The notes under the pieces are model-generated. The model saw only the letters and a list, made by a program, of their open reading frames with translations. It was not told the origin of the DNA and searched no databases. Shown in pieces: positions 50,801 through 60,087 of a DNA stretch of 64,000 nt; positions within the stretch are counted from its first letter, which is position 1, and each line of letters begins with the position of its first letter. The stretch spans positions 434,001 through 498,000 of the forward strand of contig NZ_JAJCVJ010000001.1 in NCBI RefSeq assembly GCF_020567425.1, given 5' to 3'. Source of the stretch: Salinirubrum litoreum. GTDB lineage: Archaea > Halobacteriota > Halobacteria > Halobacteriales > Haloferacaceae. The translations under genes were made by a program, and so were the position numbers.

Positions 50801-52840
50801 GTGCACGTCCGAGACCTCCCCCTGCCCGATCCCGTCGTCGCGCACTACGAGTCGGCGGGGATCGGCGACCTCTACCCGCCGCAGGCCGAGGCAGTCGACG
50901 CCGGCGTCTGCGAGGGGAGAAACGTCGTCACGGCCATCCCGACCGCCAGCGGGAAGACGTTCGTCGCCGAGTTAGCGATGCTGACGGCCGGCGGGCCCGC
51001 CCTCTACATCGTCCCACTGCGCGCGCTGGCCCGCGAGAAGTACGAGTCCTTCGCCGAACTGCCGGGTGTCGAGGTCGGCATCTCGACGGGCGACTTCGAC
51101 TCCGCCGGCGAGGGACTGGCCGACTACGACGTCGTCGTCGCCACCAGCGAGAAGGTCGACTCGGCGATCAGAAACGGCGCGACGTGGATCGACGACCTCG
51201 CCTGCGTCGTCGTCGACGAGATCCACCTCCTCGGCGCGGAAGGCAGGGGGCCGACGCTGGAAGTGACACTCTCGAATCTCCGGCGGCGGACACCCGGCGT
51301 CCAACTCGTCGGCCTGTCCGCCACCGTCGCCAACCCCGGCGAGGTTGCAGACTGGCTCGACGCCGAACTGGTCGAGTCCGACTGGCGACCGGTCGATCTC
51401 AGAACCGGCGTCTACGCCGAGGGGACGGTCGCGTTCGACGACGGGAGCGACCTCACCGTCGAGGTGCCGACCGATACGCCCGACGACCCCGAGACGGCCG
51501 CGACCGCCGAACTCGTCGCCGAAGCGGTCGACGCCGGCGGGCAGGCGCTGTCCTTTGTCCGCTCCCGGAACGAGGCCGAACAACTCGCGGCCCGACTCGC
51601 CGAGGACGACTACCCCGGCGCACCCGAGGTGGCAGACGCGCTCCGGGCGCTCGACCCGACCGACACCGGCGAGCGACTCGCCGACTGCGTGGCGTCGGGG
51701 GTCGCGTTCCACCACGCGGGCCTGCGGAGCGACCACCGCAGGCTGGTCGAGACCGCGTTCCGCGACCGGAAGCTGACGGCGCTGGCGGCGACTCCGACTC
51801 TCGCCGCAGGTGTGAACGTCCCCGCTCGCAGGGTCGTCGTCCGCGATCAACAGCGGTACACCGGCTCCGGGATGGAGTGGCTTCCGGTCCTCGAAGTCCA
51901 CCAGATGTGCGGCCGGGCGGGCAGGCCACATCTCGACCCCTACGGCGAGGCGGTCCTCGTGGCGGACGCCGACTCCCGCGACGAGGTGACGGAGCGGTAC
52001 GTCGGTGCCGACCCGGAGGCGGTCGAGTCGAAACTGACGGGCGAGCAGGCGCTCCGGACGCACGTCCTCTCGACGGTCGCGTCGGGGTTCGCCGACTCCG
52101 AGTCGGAGATGCTGGAACTGCTGTCGGCGACGTTCTACGCCCACCAGACACCCTCTGCCGACCTCTCGGGTGAGGTGAAGGCGGCGATCGGCGACCTCGT
52201 TCGGATGGAACTGCTCCACGCCGGCGACGGTCTCTCGGCGACCGACATCGGGTCGCAGGTGTCTCGGCAGTATCTCGCACCGGAGAGCGGGGCACGTATC
52301 GTCTCGGGGCTGCGGACCGTCGCCGGGATGGAACGCGTGACGAGTCTGACCGTCCTCGAACTCGTCTGTGACACGCCGGACGTCCACGACGGCTATCTCG
52401 GCAACCAGGAACGGGCCGCCCTCTACCAGTTCGCCCGCGAACACGCCGACGAGTTCACGAAACCGATGGGTGGCTCGGACGACTTCGAGGGGTGGCTCCG
52501 GGCGGTGAAGACCGCCCGCGTGATCGACGAGTGGCTGGCGGGGGAACCGGCGGACAGACTCGTGGAACGTTACCGGATCGCCCCGGGCGACCTGGAGTCC
52601 CGACTGGAGCGTGTCGAGTGGTTGCTGGGCGCGGCGGACGCGCTGGCGGGGGTGCTCGACATCGACGTGCCGAAGCTGACGGCGGTTCGGGCGCAGGTGG
52701 CGGCGGACGGCGAGTCGACCGACCTCGATTCGGGCGGGGCGAACGACTCCGGATCGGGCGAGTCGGCGACCGACGAAGCAGAATCGGCTACCGATCGGGA
52801 CGCGACGACCGGGGAGGGCGACACACCGGCAGAAGACTGA
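50801..52840 (+). CDS. Hel308-like superfamily 2 helicase
   Basis: A 679-residue Ski2-family helicase with GTG start. Q-motif region YPPQAEAV, motif I PTASGKT (47-53), motif II DEIH (139-142), motif III VGLSATV, motif V/VI HHAGLRSDHR and QMCGRAGRP. The C-terminal domain matches Hel308 winged helix and ratchet, but the helix-hairpin-helix end is short and replaced by an acidic tail (GANDSGSGESATDEAESATD). Hel308 acts on stalled replication forks. A second, full-length Hel308 may exist elsewhere in the genome. Confidence 0.88.
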   Translation: MHVRDLPLPDPVVAHYESAGIGDLYPPQAEAVDAGVCEGRNVVTAIPTASGKTFVAELAMLTAGGPALYIVPLRALAREKYESFAELPGVEVGISTGDFDSAGEGLADYDVVVATSEKVDSAIRNGATWIDDLACVVVDEIHLLGAEGRGPTLEVTLSNLRRRTPGVQLVGLSATVANPGEVADWLDAELVESDWRPVDLRTGVYAEGTVAFDDGSDLTVEVPTDTPDDPETAATAELVAEAVDAGGQALSFVRSRNEAEQLAARLAEDDYPGAPEVADALRALDPTDTGERLADCVASGVAFHHAGLRSDHRRLVETAFRDRKLTALAATPTLAAGVNVPARRVVVRDQQRYTGSGMEWLPVLEVHQMCGRAGRPHLDPYGEAVLVADADSRDEVTERYVGADPEAVESKLTGEQALRTHVLSTVASGFADSESEMLELLSATFYAHQTPSADLSGEVKAAIGDLVRMELLHAGDGLSATDIGSQVSRQYLAPESGARIVSGLRTVAGMERVTSLTVLELVCDTPDVHDGYLGNQERAALYQFAREHADEFTKPMGGSDDFEGWLRAVKTARVIDEWLAGEPADRLVERYRIAPGDLESRLERVEWLLGAADALAGVLDIDVPKLTAVRAQVAADGESTDLDSGGANDSGSGESATDEAESATDRDATTGEGDTPAED

Positions 52841-52918
52841 GAGACCACCTGTCGCGGTCGTGACGCCCCGTCGCCAGACCGCGTCGAAGCTATCAGCTGA
52901 GGTGTGCTATTTCGTCCC

Positions 52919-54130
52919 ATGCATCGGCGCGCCTTCCTCGCCACCGCCGGTCTCGGTGGTCTCGTCGGGATCGCAGGCTGTGCCGGGAGCGGTCCGGCCG
53001 GTAGTGGTGACACTGGTGGCTCCGGCGGCGGAAGCGGCACCCCCCGCCAGTCCGCCACCGCGACCGACGGGTCGCCGGCCAGTGTCCCGCCACCGGAGCG
53101 GTTCCGGAACGTCGAACTCCCGGTGCCGGAGGACGAACTGAATCGCGGCGCGAGCGAGGACGGCATCCCGGCGATCGTCGATCCGGTGTTCGCCGACGAC
53201 TGGTCCGCGGTGGACGACTCGCTGTCCGACGACTCCCGCGTCATCGGCGTGGTTCGAGACGGGGACGCCCGTGCCTACCCACTCGCCGTGCTGAACTGGC
53301 ACGAGATCGTCAACGACTCGTTCGACCTGCCGGTCCTCGTCACCTACTGCCCACTCTGCGGGAGCGGCGTGGTCGCCGACCGCCGCATCGACGGCCACCC
53401 GGCGGTCTTCGGCGTCTCGGGCCTGTTGTGGAACTCCGACCTCGTGATGTACGACAGTGTGACCGACAGCCTGTGGAGTCAACTCCTCGGGACCGCGATT
53501 CGAGGACCGGCCACCGGCACCGAACTGACGCTCTTGCCGGCGACGATGGCGACCTGGGGCGAGTGGCGCGCCGAGTACCCCGAGACGCGCGTCCTCCTCC
53601 CGCCGCCGGAGTCGAACACGGTGCGTGGTCGCCGGCAGGCGAGAGACTACGACCGCGACCCCTACGCCGGCTACGACCGATCGGCCCGCATCGGGATCGG
53701 CTACAACGACTTCTCGGACGACCGACTCGATCCGAAGGCGAGCGTGATCGGTGTCTACGCCGACGGCGTGGCACGGGCGTACCCCCGCGAAGCAGTCTGG
53801 GAGGCCGGCGTCGTCAACGACACCGTCGGCGACCTGCCGGTCGTCGTCTCCGCGAGCGTGAACGGGAGTCTCGTCGCCTACGACCGGCGGGTGGCTGGTG
53901 AGACGCAGAGCTTCGAGCGCGACCCGGCGACAGCCACCGGAGACGGTACCGGCGACCGAACCGCGAGTGCCGTCCTCCGTGCCGGCGACAGCACGTGGGG
54001 CCTGCTGACGGGCGAGGGTCGCGCCGGGCCGCTGGCCGACACGAGGCTCCGACGGGCGAACGACCGGTCACAGCTGTTCTGGTTCGCGTGGGCCGACTTC
54101 CACCCCGAGACCGAGATCTGGCGGCCGTGA
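52919..54130 (+). CDS. DUF3179 lipoprotein
   Basis: A 403-residue exported protein with a Tat-like lipobox start (MHRRAFLATAGLGGLVGIAGC, in which C21 would be lipidated), followed by a Gly/Ser/Thr linker. The DUF3179 core has VTYCPLCGSG (two Cys), VSGLLWNSDLVMYDS, ATWGEWRAEYPET and ending FWFAWADFHPETEIW. The family is of unknown function. ATG 52919; cytosolic copies do not occur, so this is surface-facing. It is convergent with the enoyl-CoA hydratase gene. Confidence 0.88.
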   Translation: MHRRAFLATAGLGGLVGIAGCAGSGPAGSGDTGGSGGGSGTPRQSATATDGSPASVPPPERFRNVELPVPEDELNRGASEDGIPAIVDPVFADDWSAVDDSLSDDSRVIGVVRDGDARAYPLAVLNWHEIVNDSFDLPVLVTYCPLCGSGVVADRRIDGHPAVFGVSGLLWNSDLVMYDSVTDSLWSQLLGTAIRGPATGTELTLLPATMATWGEWRAEYPETRVLLPPPESNTVRGRRQARDYDRDPYAGYDRSARIGIGYNDFSDDRLDPKASVIGVYADGVARAYPREAVWEAGVVNDTVGDLPVVVSASVNGSLVAYDRRVAGETQSFERDPATATGDGTGDRTASAVLRAGDSTWGLLTGEGRAGPLADTRLRRANDRSQLFWFAWADFHPETEIWRP

Positions 54131-54241
54131 GTCCGGGTCGGTCCCCCGACGAGTCCGGCCACCGACCTTCTATTCACTCTGTTCGCGTAATTGTCAAAAC
54201 ACAGATTTGAAAGTGCTGGCCTCGGTAGGCTGAGATGTCGG

Positions 54242-54287
54242 CAGGCGCGGGCGGCCACTCGTGCCTCTGACTGGCCGCCACGGCCTG
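54242..54287. other. Long imperfect hairpin in convergent intergenic region
   Basis: CAGGC (54242-54246) with GCCTG (54283-54287) and GGCGGCCA (54250-54257) with TGGCCGCC (54272-54279) form a stem with internal loop. It lies between two convergent genes (stops at 54130 and 54336). It may terminate or insulate transcription; a candidate only. Confidence 0.35.
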
Positions 54288-54335
54288 TCGGCGTTCGTGG
54301 GAACGACTGCCGACTCCTCCTCGCTTCCTGCCGAG

Positions 54336-55223
54336 TTACCGCCCCTGCCACTCGGGGTCTCGGCCGTCGAGAAACGCGTCGATCCCCTCGTCCTTGTCCT
54401 CGGTGGCGAACAACTCGACGAACAGTTCGCGCTCGTAGTCGAGACCGGCGTCGAGGTCGCGTCGCTGGCTGGCCCGGAGTGCCTCGGTCGCGTGCCGCAC
54501 GGCGATCGGCGGGTTGGCGGCGATGGACTCTGCGAGATCGTACACAGCCCCGTCCAGTCGTTCGGCCCCGACTGCCTCGTCGATCAGGCCGATCTCACTC
54601 GCTTCTTCGGCGTCGACGAGTTCACCAGTGAGCACGAGTCGCATCGCCTGCCCGAGTCCGACCAGTCGCGGGAGTCGCTGGGTCCCGCCACCGCCGGGCA
54701 TGATCCCGAGTCCGATCTCGGGTTGCCCGATCTTCGCGTCCTCGCGGGCGATCCGCAGGTCGCACGCCTGAGCGAGTTCACACCCACCACCCAGCGCGTG
54801 GCCGTTGACACGAGCGACGACGGGGACGGGGCAATCGGCGACCGCCTCGTAGACACGCGGGCGGCGGCTGGCTCCTCGCTGGTCGACGACACCGCGCTCA
54901 CGGAGTTCTGTCACGTCCGCGCCGGCGACGAACGCCTTCGCGTCGTCAGCGCCGGTCAGGACGACGGTCCTGACGCTCGGCAGTGAACTGGAGTCCTCGT
55001 CTGCTTCGGTCCCGGCGTCCGCGATAGCGTCGAAGACGGTCTGGAGTTCCGCGCGGACCGCCGCGTTCAGCGCGTTTCTGGCGTCCGGGCGGTCGATCAC
55101 CACGGTCGTCACGCCCGGCGCGTCGGTTCCGTCCGGGCGCTCGTCGCGGAGCACCCGGAGGTGATCGGCACGCTCGCCGGCCTGCGTCAACTGGTCGTCC
55201 GGACTCGCGTCGTCGTCACTCAT
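54336..55223 (-). CDS. Enoyl-CoA hydratase/isomerase family protein
   Basis: A 295-residue crotonase. Oxyanion-hole segments AFVAGADVTELRER and NGHALGGGCELAQACDLRIA, with PEIGLGIMPGGGGTQRLPRLVG carrying the catalytic Glu. It hydrates trans-2-enoyl-CoA. The first 45 residues form an acidic extension. It overlaps the HCDH gene by 8 bases; both enzymes perform consecutive beta-oxidation steps. Confidence 0.93.
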   Translation of the reverse strand: MSDDDASPDDQLTQAGERADHLRVLRDERPDGTDAPGVTTVVIDRPDARNALNAAVRAELQTVFDAIADAGTEADEDSSSLPSVRTVVLTGADDAKAFVAGADVTELRERGVVDQRGASRRPRVYEAVADCPVPVVARVNGHALGGGCELAQACDLRIAREDAKIGQPEIGLGIMPGGGGTQRLPRLVGLGQAMRLVLTGELVDAEEASEIGLIDEAVGAERLDGAVYDLAESIAANPPIAVRHATEALRASQRRDLDAGLDYERELFVELFATEDKDEGIDAFLDGRDPEWQGR

Positions 55224-56097
55224 CGAACTCCCCCGAGACGCCGACGATGTCGCCGTCCTCCCAGACGTAGAACCCCTCGCCGGTCTTCTTGCCCAGTTTC
55301 CCGGCGCGGACCTTCCGGCGAAGCAGTTGCGGCGGGCGGAAGCGTTCGCCGAGTTCCGCCCGGAGGTGTTCGAGAATGTCCAGCCGCACGTCCAACCCGA
55401 CCACGTCCCCGAGTTCGAGCGGTCCCATCGGGTGGTTGTAGCCGAGTTCCATCGCCGCGTCGATGTCGGAGGGAGAGGCGACGCCCTCCTGTACCATCCG
55501 CACCGCCTCGACGCCGACCGCGACACCGAGTCTGGAGGTGGCAAAGCCCGGCGCGTCGGTCACGGTGACGGCGGTCTTGTCGATGCCGGCGACGAACGAC
55601 TCCGCGAACTGTTCGGTGTCGGTGTCGGTCTGTTCGGCGACGACGACCTCTACCAGCGCCATGATGTGGACCGGGTTGAAGAAGTGCAGTCCGACGAACC
55701 GCTCGGGGCGGTCGAGCGCGCTGGCGATCTCGGTGACGGACAGCGAGGAGGTGTTGGTCGCCAGCACCGCGTCCTCGGGCGCGAGCGCCTCGGCCTCGCA
55801 CAGCACGTCCTGTTTCAACGCGGTGTCCTCCGGGACCGCCTCGATCACGAGGTCGGCGTCGCCGACCGCCGCGTCGAGGTCGGTGGTCCCCGCGAGTCGG
55901 TCGAGGGTCGCGTCGCGTTCGCTCTCGGTGACCTTCCCGCGTTCGACGCCGCCAGCGAGGTTCTCCCGGATCGACGCGAGACCCTCCGCGACGATCTGCT
56001 CGTCTACGTCGCGCAGGGTGACGCTGTGGCCCGCCATCGCCGCAACCTGTGCGATGCCGTGGCCCATCGTCCCCGCACCAAGTACACCGACGTTCAT
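55216..56097 (-). CDS. 3-hydroxyacyl-CoA dehydrogenase
   Basis: A 293-residue NAD-linked dehydrogenase. VGVLGAGTMGHGIAQVAAMAGHS is the nucleotide loop; LHFFNPVHIMALVEVV carries the catalytic His; GVGVEAVRMVQEGVAS and PMGPLELGDVVGLD lie in the C-terminal domain. It oxidises 3-hydroxyacyl-CoA in beta-oxidation or poly-hydroxyalkanoate metabolism. It is co-transcribed with the enoyl-CoA hydratase gene, and it precedes it. Confidence 0.94.
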   Translation of the reverse strand: MNVGVLGAGTMGHGIAQVAAMAGHSVTLRDVDEQIVAEGLASIRENLAGGVERGKVTESERDATLDRLAGTTDLDAAVGDADLVIEAVPEDTALKQDVLCEAEALAPEDAVLATNTSSLSVTEIASALDRPERFVGLHFFNPVHIMALVEVVVAEQTDTDTEQFAESFVAGIDKTAVTVTDAPGFATSRLGVAVGVEAVRMVQEGVASPSDIDAAMELGYNHPMGPLELGDVVGLDVRLDILEHLRAELGERFRPPQLLRRKVRAGKLGKKTGEGFYVWEDGDIVGVSGEFDE

Positions 56098-56175
56098 GAT
56101 GGATCGGCCGGCCGGGGAGCGGTTAAGTGGTTCGGGACTCGCCGGCGTCGGCGACAGGTGACTCGGCCGCGTCGA

Positions 56176-56670
56176 TCACCGGAGCACCGACACCAGAATC
56201 ACCGCGCCGAGCAGGAGAAACACCAGCGCGGTCACCGGTTGTCCGCCGGTCGCGCCGAGGTAGGCACCGTAGCCGATGCCGGCCGCGACGACGCCGACGA
56301 ACGTGCTCGCGCCGGCGTGGACCAGTTCCAGTCGGGTCGTGTCGGCCTCCCTGCCCAGTTGCTCGCCGACGCCGATGCCGTGTTCGCCGACGTCCCACGC
56401 CAACACCGCCGTCAGCAGGCCGACCAACAGCACCTCGGGACCGGCACCCTGCACCCCGGCGAACAGCACCCCGCCGACGAGCAGTGTCCCGCCTGCACCG
56501 AGCGTCCGGCGGCCGCCGGTCAGCAGCCCGACACCGACCGCGAGCAGTCCCGGTCCGGCGAGCGCCAGCCCCGAGACACTACCGAGCGCGACCGACAGTG
56601 CAGCACACATCCCCGCCAACACCGCGAGTGAGGTGCTGACGACCGCCGGCTTGCGGGTGATCTCGCTCAC
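56176..56670 (-). CDS. Multi-helix membrane protein of DUF58 operon (DUF7519-like)
   Basis: A 164-residue protein with GTG start overlapping the DUF58 stop (GTGA). It has five to six hydrophobic segments (VSTSLAVLAGMCAALSVALG, LALAGPGLLAVGVGLLTGG, LVGLLTAVLAWDVGEHGIG, ALVFLLLGAVILVSVL). It is the last gene of the DUF4129-DUF58 operon. I recall this as the DUF7519 type; function unknown. Confidence 0.75.
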   Translation of the reverse strand: MSEITRKPAVVSTSLAVLAGMCAALSVALGSVSGLALAGPGLLAVGVGLLTGGRRTLGAGGTLLVGGVLFAGVQGAGPEVLLVGLLTAVLAWDVGEHGIGVGEQLGREADTTRLELVHAGASTFVGVVAAGIGYGAYLGATGGQPVTALVFLLLGAVILVSVLR

Positions 56671-57956
56671 GCCGACCACCGCCCGCGCGCTCTGGTGATC
56701 TCCGCCGCCAGCGACTCCTCGCCCCAGTCCACGACCCGAAGTCCCGAGGCCCGCAGGCGACTGATCCGGTTCCGGCGCTGGACACGCGCCAGGCGGTGCC
56801 CCGGCGTGTCGGCGGTCGTCGGGTCCGGACTGACGACCGTCACGAGGTGGCCGTAGGCGTCCAGTCGCCGGGCGACCGAGGCCACGTAGTCGTCACACAG
56901 CGGCGTGAAGAACAGCAACTGCGCGTCCGAGGGGAGCAGTCGCCTGAGTCGTCTGAGCCTGATCGAGGGGAAGAAGTCCTCGCCGCTCGGCGTCGGTGAC
57001 AGCGCCGGATGCGTCGCCAACAGTTGCCGAGCCTTCACCCGGTGGTCCGATCCCGACCCCGGCGCGAGCCACAGGTCCTCCGGGCCGAACGCCGCCACGC
57101 CAACCCGGTCGCCCCCGCCCTCCAACGCGACGAACGCGCGGCCCGCCGCGTCGACGCTACGCTCGACCGCGTTCGGGGCGTCCTCGCCCGCCTGTCGGTA
57201 CGCCTCGGATCGCGCGTCGATCAACAGGACCACGGTGGCCGCGCGCTCCTCGCGGAACTCAAGCGTCGAGAGTTCGCCGGTTCTGGCCCAGCGGTTCCAG
57301 TCGATGCGCCGGAGTGGGTCTCCCGGACGGTAGTGGCGCGTCGAGTAGAACTCCACGCCGGTCCCGGCTACGTCGGTCGCAACTCGGCCGGTGTACTGGG
57401 TCGTCAGCCCACGGAGCGGCAGGTCGGTCGTCGCCTCCAGTCGAGGCGTACAGCGCATGGTCGTCTCCGTCTCCAGTGTCGTCTCGCGTTCCAGTGCGCC
57501 GCTCGGGTCGCGAGCGATCACCTGTGTCGGCTCCCAACTGTGCTCGCCCCGTGTCGCGTCGACGGTGTAGCCGAACGTCGCCTGCTTGCCGGGGCGGAGG
57601 GCGGTCCCGTGACGCGCCGACCCGCCCGACACAGACAGCGCCTTCGGCACGCCGTCGACGACTCGCAGGTCGGCGACTGGACTGTCACCGACGTTCCGAA
57701 CCGTCAGCGTCACGCGCACGTCGTCGCCGGGTGTCGGCGTCGTGTCCGAGAGCTCCCGGTCGAGTTCGAGTGAGACGCTGGGCTGGCTGGCACTCCGGGC
57801 GTAGGCGGCGCAGGCGACCCCGAGTACGCCGGCCAACAGGAGCCCGGGCTGACGGGCGAGGATGGCGACACCGCCGGCGAGCAACGCGAGTCCAGCGGCT
57901 CCGATCCAGCGATTCGTCGGCACGGTCCGATCCAGCGAGCGCCGGTGCTCGCTCAC
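56667..57956 (-). CDS. DUF58 (vWA-like) membrane-associated protein
   Basis: A 429-residue protein with GTG start. Two N-terminal helices (GAAGLALLAGGVAILARQP, LLLAGVLGVACAAYARS), a CARDB-like extracellular domain, and the DUF58 signature RHYRPGDPLRRIDWNRWA, leading to a vWA-like half with LLIDARSEAYRQAG. Its MoxR-type ATPase partner is not encoded within this cluster. Unknown role in surface or secretion maturation. Confidence 0.9.
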   Translation of the reverse strand: MSEHRRSLDRTVPTNRWIGAAGLALLAGGVAILARQPGLLLAGVLGVACAAYARSASQPSVSLELDRELSDTTPTPGDDVRVTLTVRNVGDSPVADLRVVDGVPKALSVSGGSARHGTALRPGKQATFGYTVDATRGEHSWEPTQVIARDPSGALERETTLETETTMRCTPRLEATTDLPLRGLTTQYTGRVATDVAGTGVEFYSTRHYRPGDPLRRIDWNRWARTGELSTLEFREERAATVVLLIDARSEAYRQAGEDAPNAVERSVDAAGRAFVALEGGGDRVGVAAFGPEDLWLAPGSGSDHRVKARQLLATHPALSPTPSGEDFFPSIRLRRLRRLLPSDAQLLFFTPLCDDYVASVARRLDAYGHLVTVVSPDPTTADTPGHRLARVQRRNRISRLRASGLRVVDWGEESLAAEITRARGRWSA

Positions 57957-58510
57957 CGGTCACCCTCCTGGAGTCGGACCAGTGCGTCAACCGTGTGCTG
58001 TGCCCCACGCGAGAACGCCGACCCACGACTGAGCAGGCCGCGAATCCTGGTCCCCAGCGGCACCTCCGGGGCGTTCCGACTCAGGAACCGGGCCGCCACC
58101 GGGTCGTCGGTCCACGAGCCGTCGTCGACCCGCTCCTCTGCGGTCTCCTCCGAGACGCCGGTCTGCGTGACCAGCGTCTCGACGGCGGCGTCGTACAGCG
58201 TCTGGCGGGCGCGCTTCCGGTGTTCGACGCCGTGGGGTGCCCAGCCGCCGAGTCCCTGCAGCTCCGACTCCAGTTCGTCGCCGGGCGTCGGCACCGAGAA
58301 TCTGACTTCGGGGTCGCCGGTCTCCGCCGCGTACGCCTCCTGACTCCGGCGTTCGTTCACCAACCGGACGCCTTGGACGAGCGCCAGCAGGCCGACGAGC
58401 GTGACGAACAGGTAGTCCAGCGAGACGGTGCTGGCGAGGCCACGCTGGACGACGACGGCGAGACCGAACAGCGTGGTAACCACGCCGAGCAGGAGAGCAA
58501 CGCGATTCAC
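57953..58510 (-). CDS. Membrane protein of DUF58 operon (DUF7269-like), 185 aa
   Basis: GTG start. Two N-terminal helices (LLLGVVTTLFGLAVVVQRG, YLFVTLVGLLALVQGVRLV) and a soluble C-terminal domain (FSVPTPGDELESELQGLGG ... RKRARQTLYDAAVETLVTQ). It overlaps the DUF58 gene start (GTGA, 57953-57956), so they are translationally linked. I recall the type as DUF7269; function unknown. Confidence 0.75.
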   Translation of the reverse strand: MNRVALLLGVVTTLFGLAVVVQRGLASTVSLDYLFVTLVGLLALVQGVRLVNERRSQEAYAAETGDPEVRFSVPTPGDELESELQGLGGWAPHGVEHRKRARQTLYDAAVETLVTQTGVSEETAEERVDDGSWTDDPVAARFLSRNAPEVPLGTRIRGLLSRGSAFSRGAQHTVDALVRLQEGDR

Positions 58511-58678
58511 GCTGTTCCCTCCGAGTCGGTCGAGGTCACGCGCCGACCTCCCGGTTCGCTGACTGGTGGGGGCGGAAGTCGGGGACTGCGGGGGTTCGCT
58601 CCACGTGACCGGGTAGCACGATGGGCGGTTTAGGGGTTTCGGGACGCTCTCGTGGGTCCGAGAGACGAGCGACGGACC

Positions 58679-58903
58679 TCAGGTCAGTTCCGCGAGGAAG
58701 AGCAGAATCTGCGGGGCGACCAACAGGACGAGACCGACGACGATCAACAGGGCCGGCAGGATCAGCAGGCCCATGTCGGTCAACAGCCACAGGCCGAGTC
58801 CCGCGAGCACCGCGAGGACTCCGAGGATACGGAGCAACCAGACGAACGCGCCTTCCAGTTCCGAGTCGGCGACGACTTCGACGACCTCCAGTGCTTCGTC
58901 CAT
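58679..58903 (-). CDS. Small two-helix membrane protein, 74 aa
   Basis: An acidic N-terminus (MDEALEVVEVVADSELEGAF) precedes two hydrophobic segments (VWLLRILGVLAVLAGLGLWL; LLILPALLIVVGLVLLVAP). It lies between the DUF4129 gene (79 bases upstream) and the DUF7269-like gene. Membership in the operon is probable. Confidence 0.65.
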   Translation of the reverse strand: MDEALEVVEVVADSELEGAFVWLLRILGVLAVLAGLGLWLLTDMGLLILPALLIVVGLVLLVAPQILLFLAELT

Positions 58904-58982
58904 CGTTCACCCGCAGTATCACGGGCCAGACCTTTCAGTGCTGTGGCCTCTCGGTCTGCCGACCGCGCGTCGCGTCTCGTCG

Positions 58983-59918
58983 TCACTCGGCGTCCGCGTA
59001 CGTTTCCTCGATCCGCCTGAGCGCCGACACGGCCCGTTCTTCTCGCTCGCTCGTCACGTCCTCGCCGCCGTAGCGAACTTCCTCGAACAGTCGAGTGAGT
59101 TCGTCCACGTCGTCGCTCGCCATCCCCGCCTCGACTGCGGCCGTGGCGAACTCGGCCGGGGTACTCGACCGGGGGTTGTCCACGTCGAGACTGTCGGTCA
59201 TCTCGACCCACGCGCGGTAGACTTCGTTCTGCACGTCCGCGTCGCGTTCGATGCGGTCGGCGGCGTCTCCCGCCGCGCGGCCGACTGCGGCCACGTCCGG
59301 GTCCGGCCCGTCGTCGTCGGGGTCGTCGAACGACTCCTCCTCGTCGCCGCTGGCGACGAACAGCAGCAGGACCGACCCCGCGAGTGCGACCACGAGGAGG
59401 ATGGCGAGAATGGCCGACGGGGTCGAGACGGTCTGGCTCGCTCCCTCCGCGAGACCGGACGACCCGCCACCGGAGGGGAGGATGCCGGTGCCGTTCGCCG
59501 AGGGCGCGGGGAACAACCCGCCGCCCGCCGCCGACCGGCAGGAGGTGAGCAGCGCCCAGACCAACCCGACCGGAATCCCGAACGCGAGTGTCAGCGAGGC
59601 GGGGACGAGGACGGTCCGGGTCTGGTAGTACGCGACCGCTCCCATCAGGAGGAACGCGCCGACGATACCGAGGACGACGAGCGGGTCGGCGAGCCACGGG
59701 TAACAGAAGCCGACCGCCATCCCGCCGCCGGCCGCCTCCTGTTGGGTGCCGAAGTCGCCGTCACTCCCGGTGCCGACACCCGGTTGCTCGGCCGGCCCGA
59801 CGCCGAGTCCGCTGCCGCCTTCCTGGACGGTCGCGGAGTCGAGCGTGGCGGCGGCCAGCGAGAGGGCGACGACCGCGAGGACCGCGACCCCGACGGTCAG
59901 GGCGGTGTTCCTGTCCAC
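58983..59918 (-). CDS. DUF4129 domain protein
   Basis: A 311-residue membrane protein. Signal helix (ALTVGVAVLAVVALSLAAATL), Gly-rich extracellular spacer, three more helices, then a cytosolic DUF4129 domain (YRAWVEMTDSLDVDNPRSSTPAEFA ... DVDELTRLFEEVRYG). I favour a GTG at 59918; a TTG at 59936 is also open. A TATA-like CACCTAACC lies 24-33 bases before 59918. DUF4129 proteins carry a C-terminal transglutaminase-associated module and cluster with DUF58. Confidence 0.82.
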   Translation of the reverse strand: MDRNTALTVGVAVLAVVALSLAAATLDSATVQEGGSGLGVGPAEQPGVGTGSDGDFGTQQEAAGGGMAVGFCYPWLADPLVVLGIVGAFLLMGAVAYYQTRTVLVPASLTLAFGIPVGLVWALLTSCRSAAGGGLFPAPSANGTGILPSGGGSSGLAEGASQTVSTPSAILAILLVVALAGSVLLLFVASGDEEESFDDPDDDGPDPDVAAVGRAAGDAADRIERDADVQNEVYRAWVEMTDSLDVDNPRSSTPAEFATAAVEAGMASDDVDELTRLFEEVRYGGEDVTSEREERAVSALRRIEETYADAE

Positions 59919-60087
59919 GTACGATGGTAGCGCCAACCGTGGGTTAGGTGTTTCGGGTACGACACTGCGGCAGTTCGGGAGGGACGCGACAGAGTCACGT
60001 CTCGGAGGGGTGCCGGCGGGGCGTCAGGGGGACCACGAGAAGGGTGCCTCTGTCGGCAGTGGGGGGCGGTGGCGGAGTCGGTCTCGG

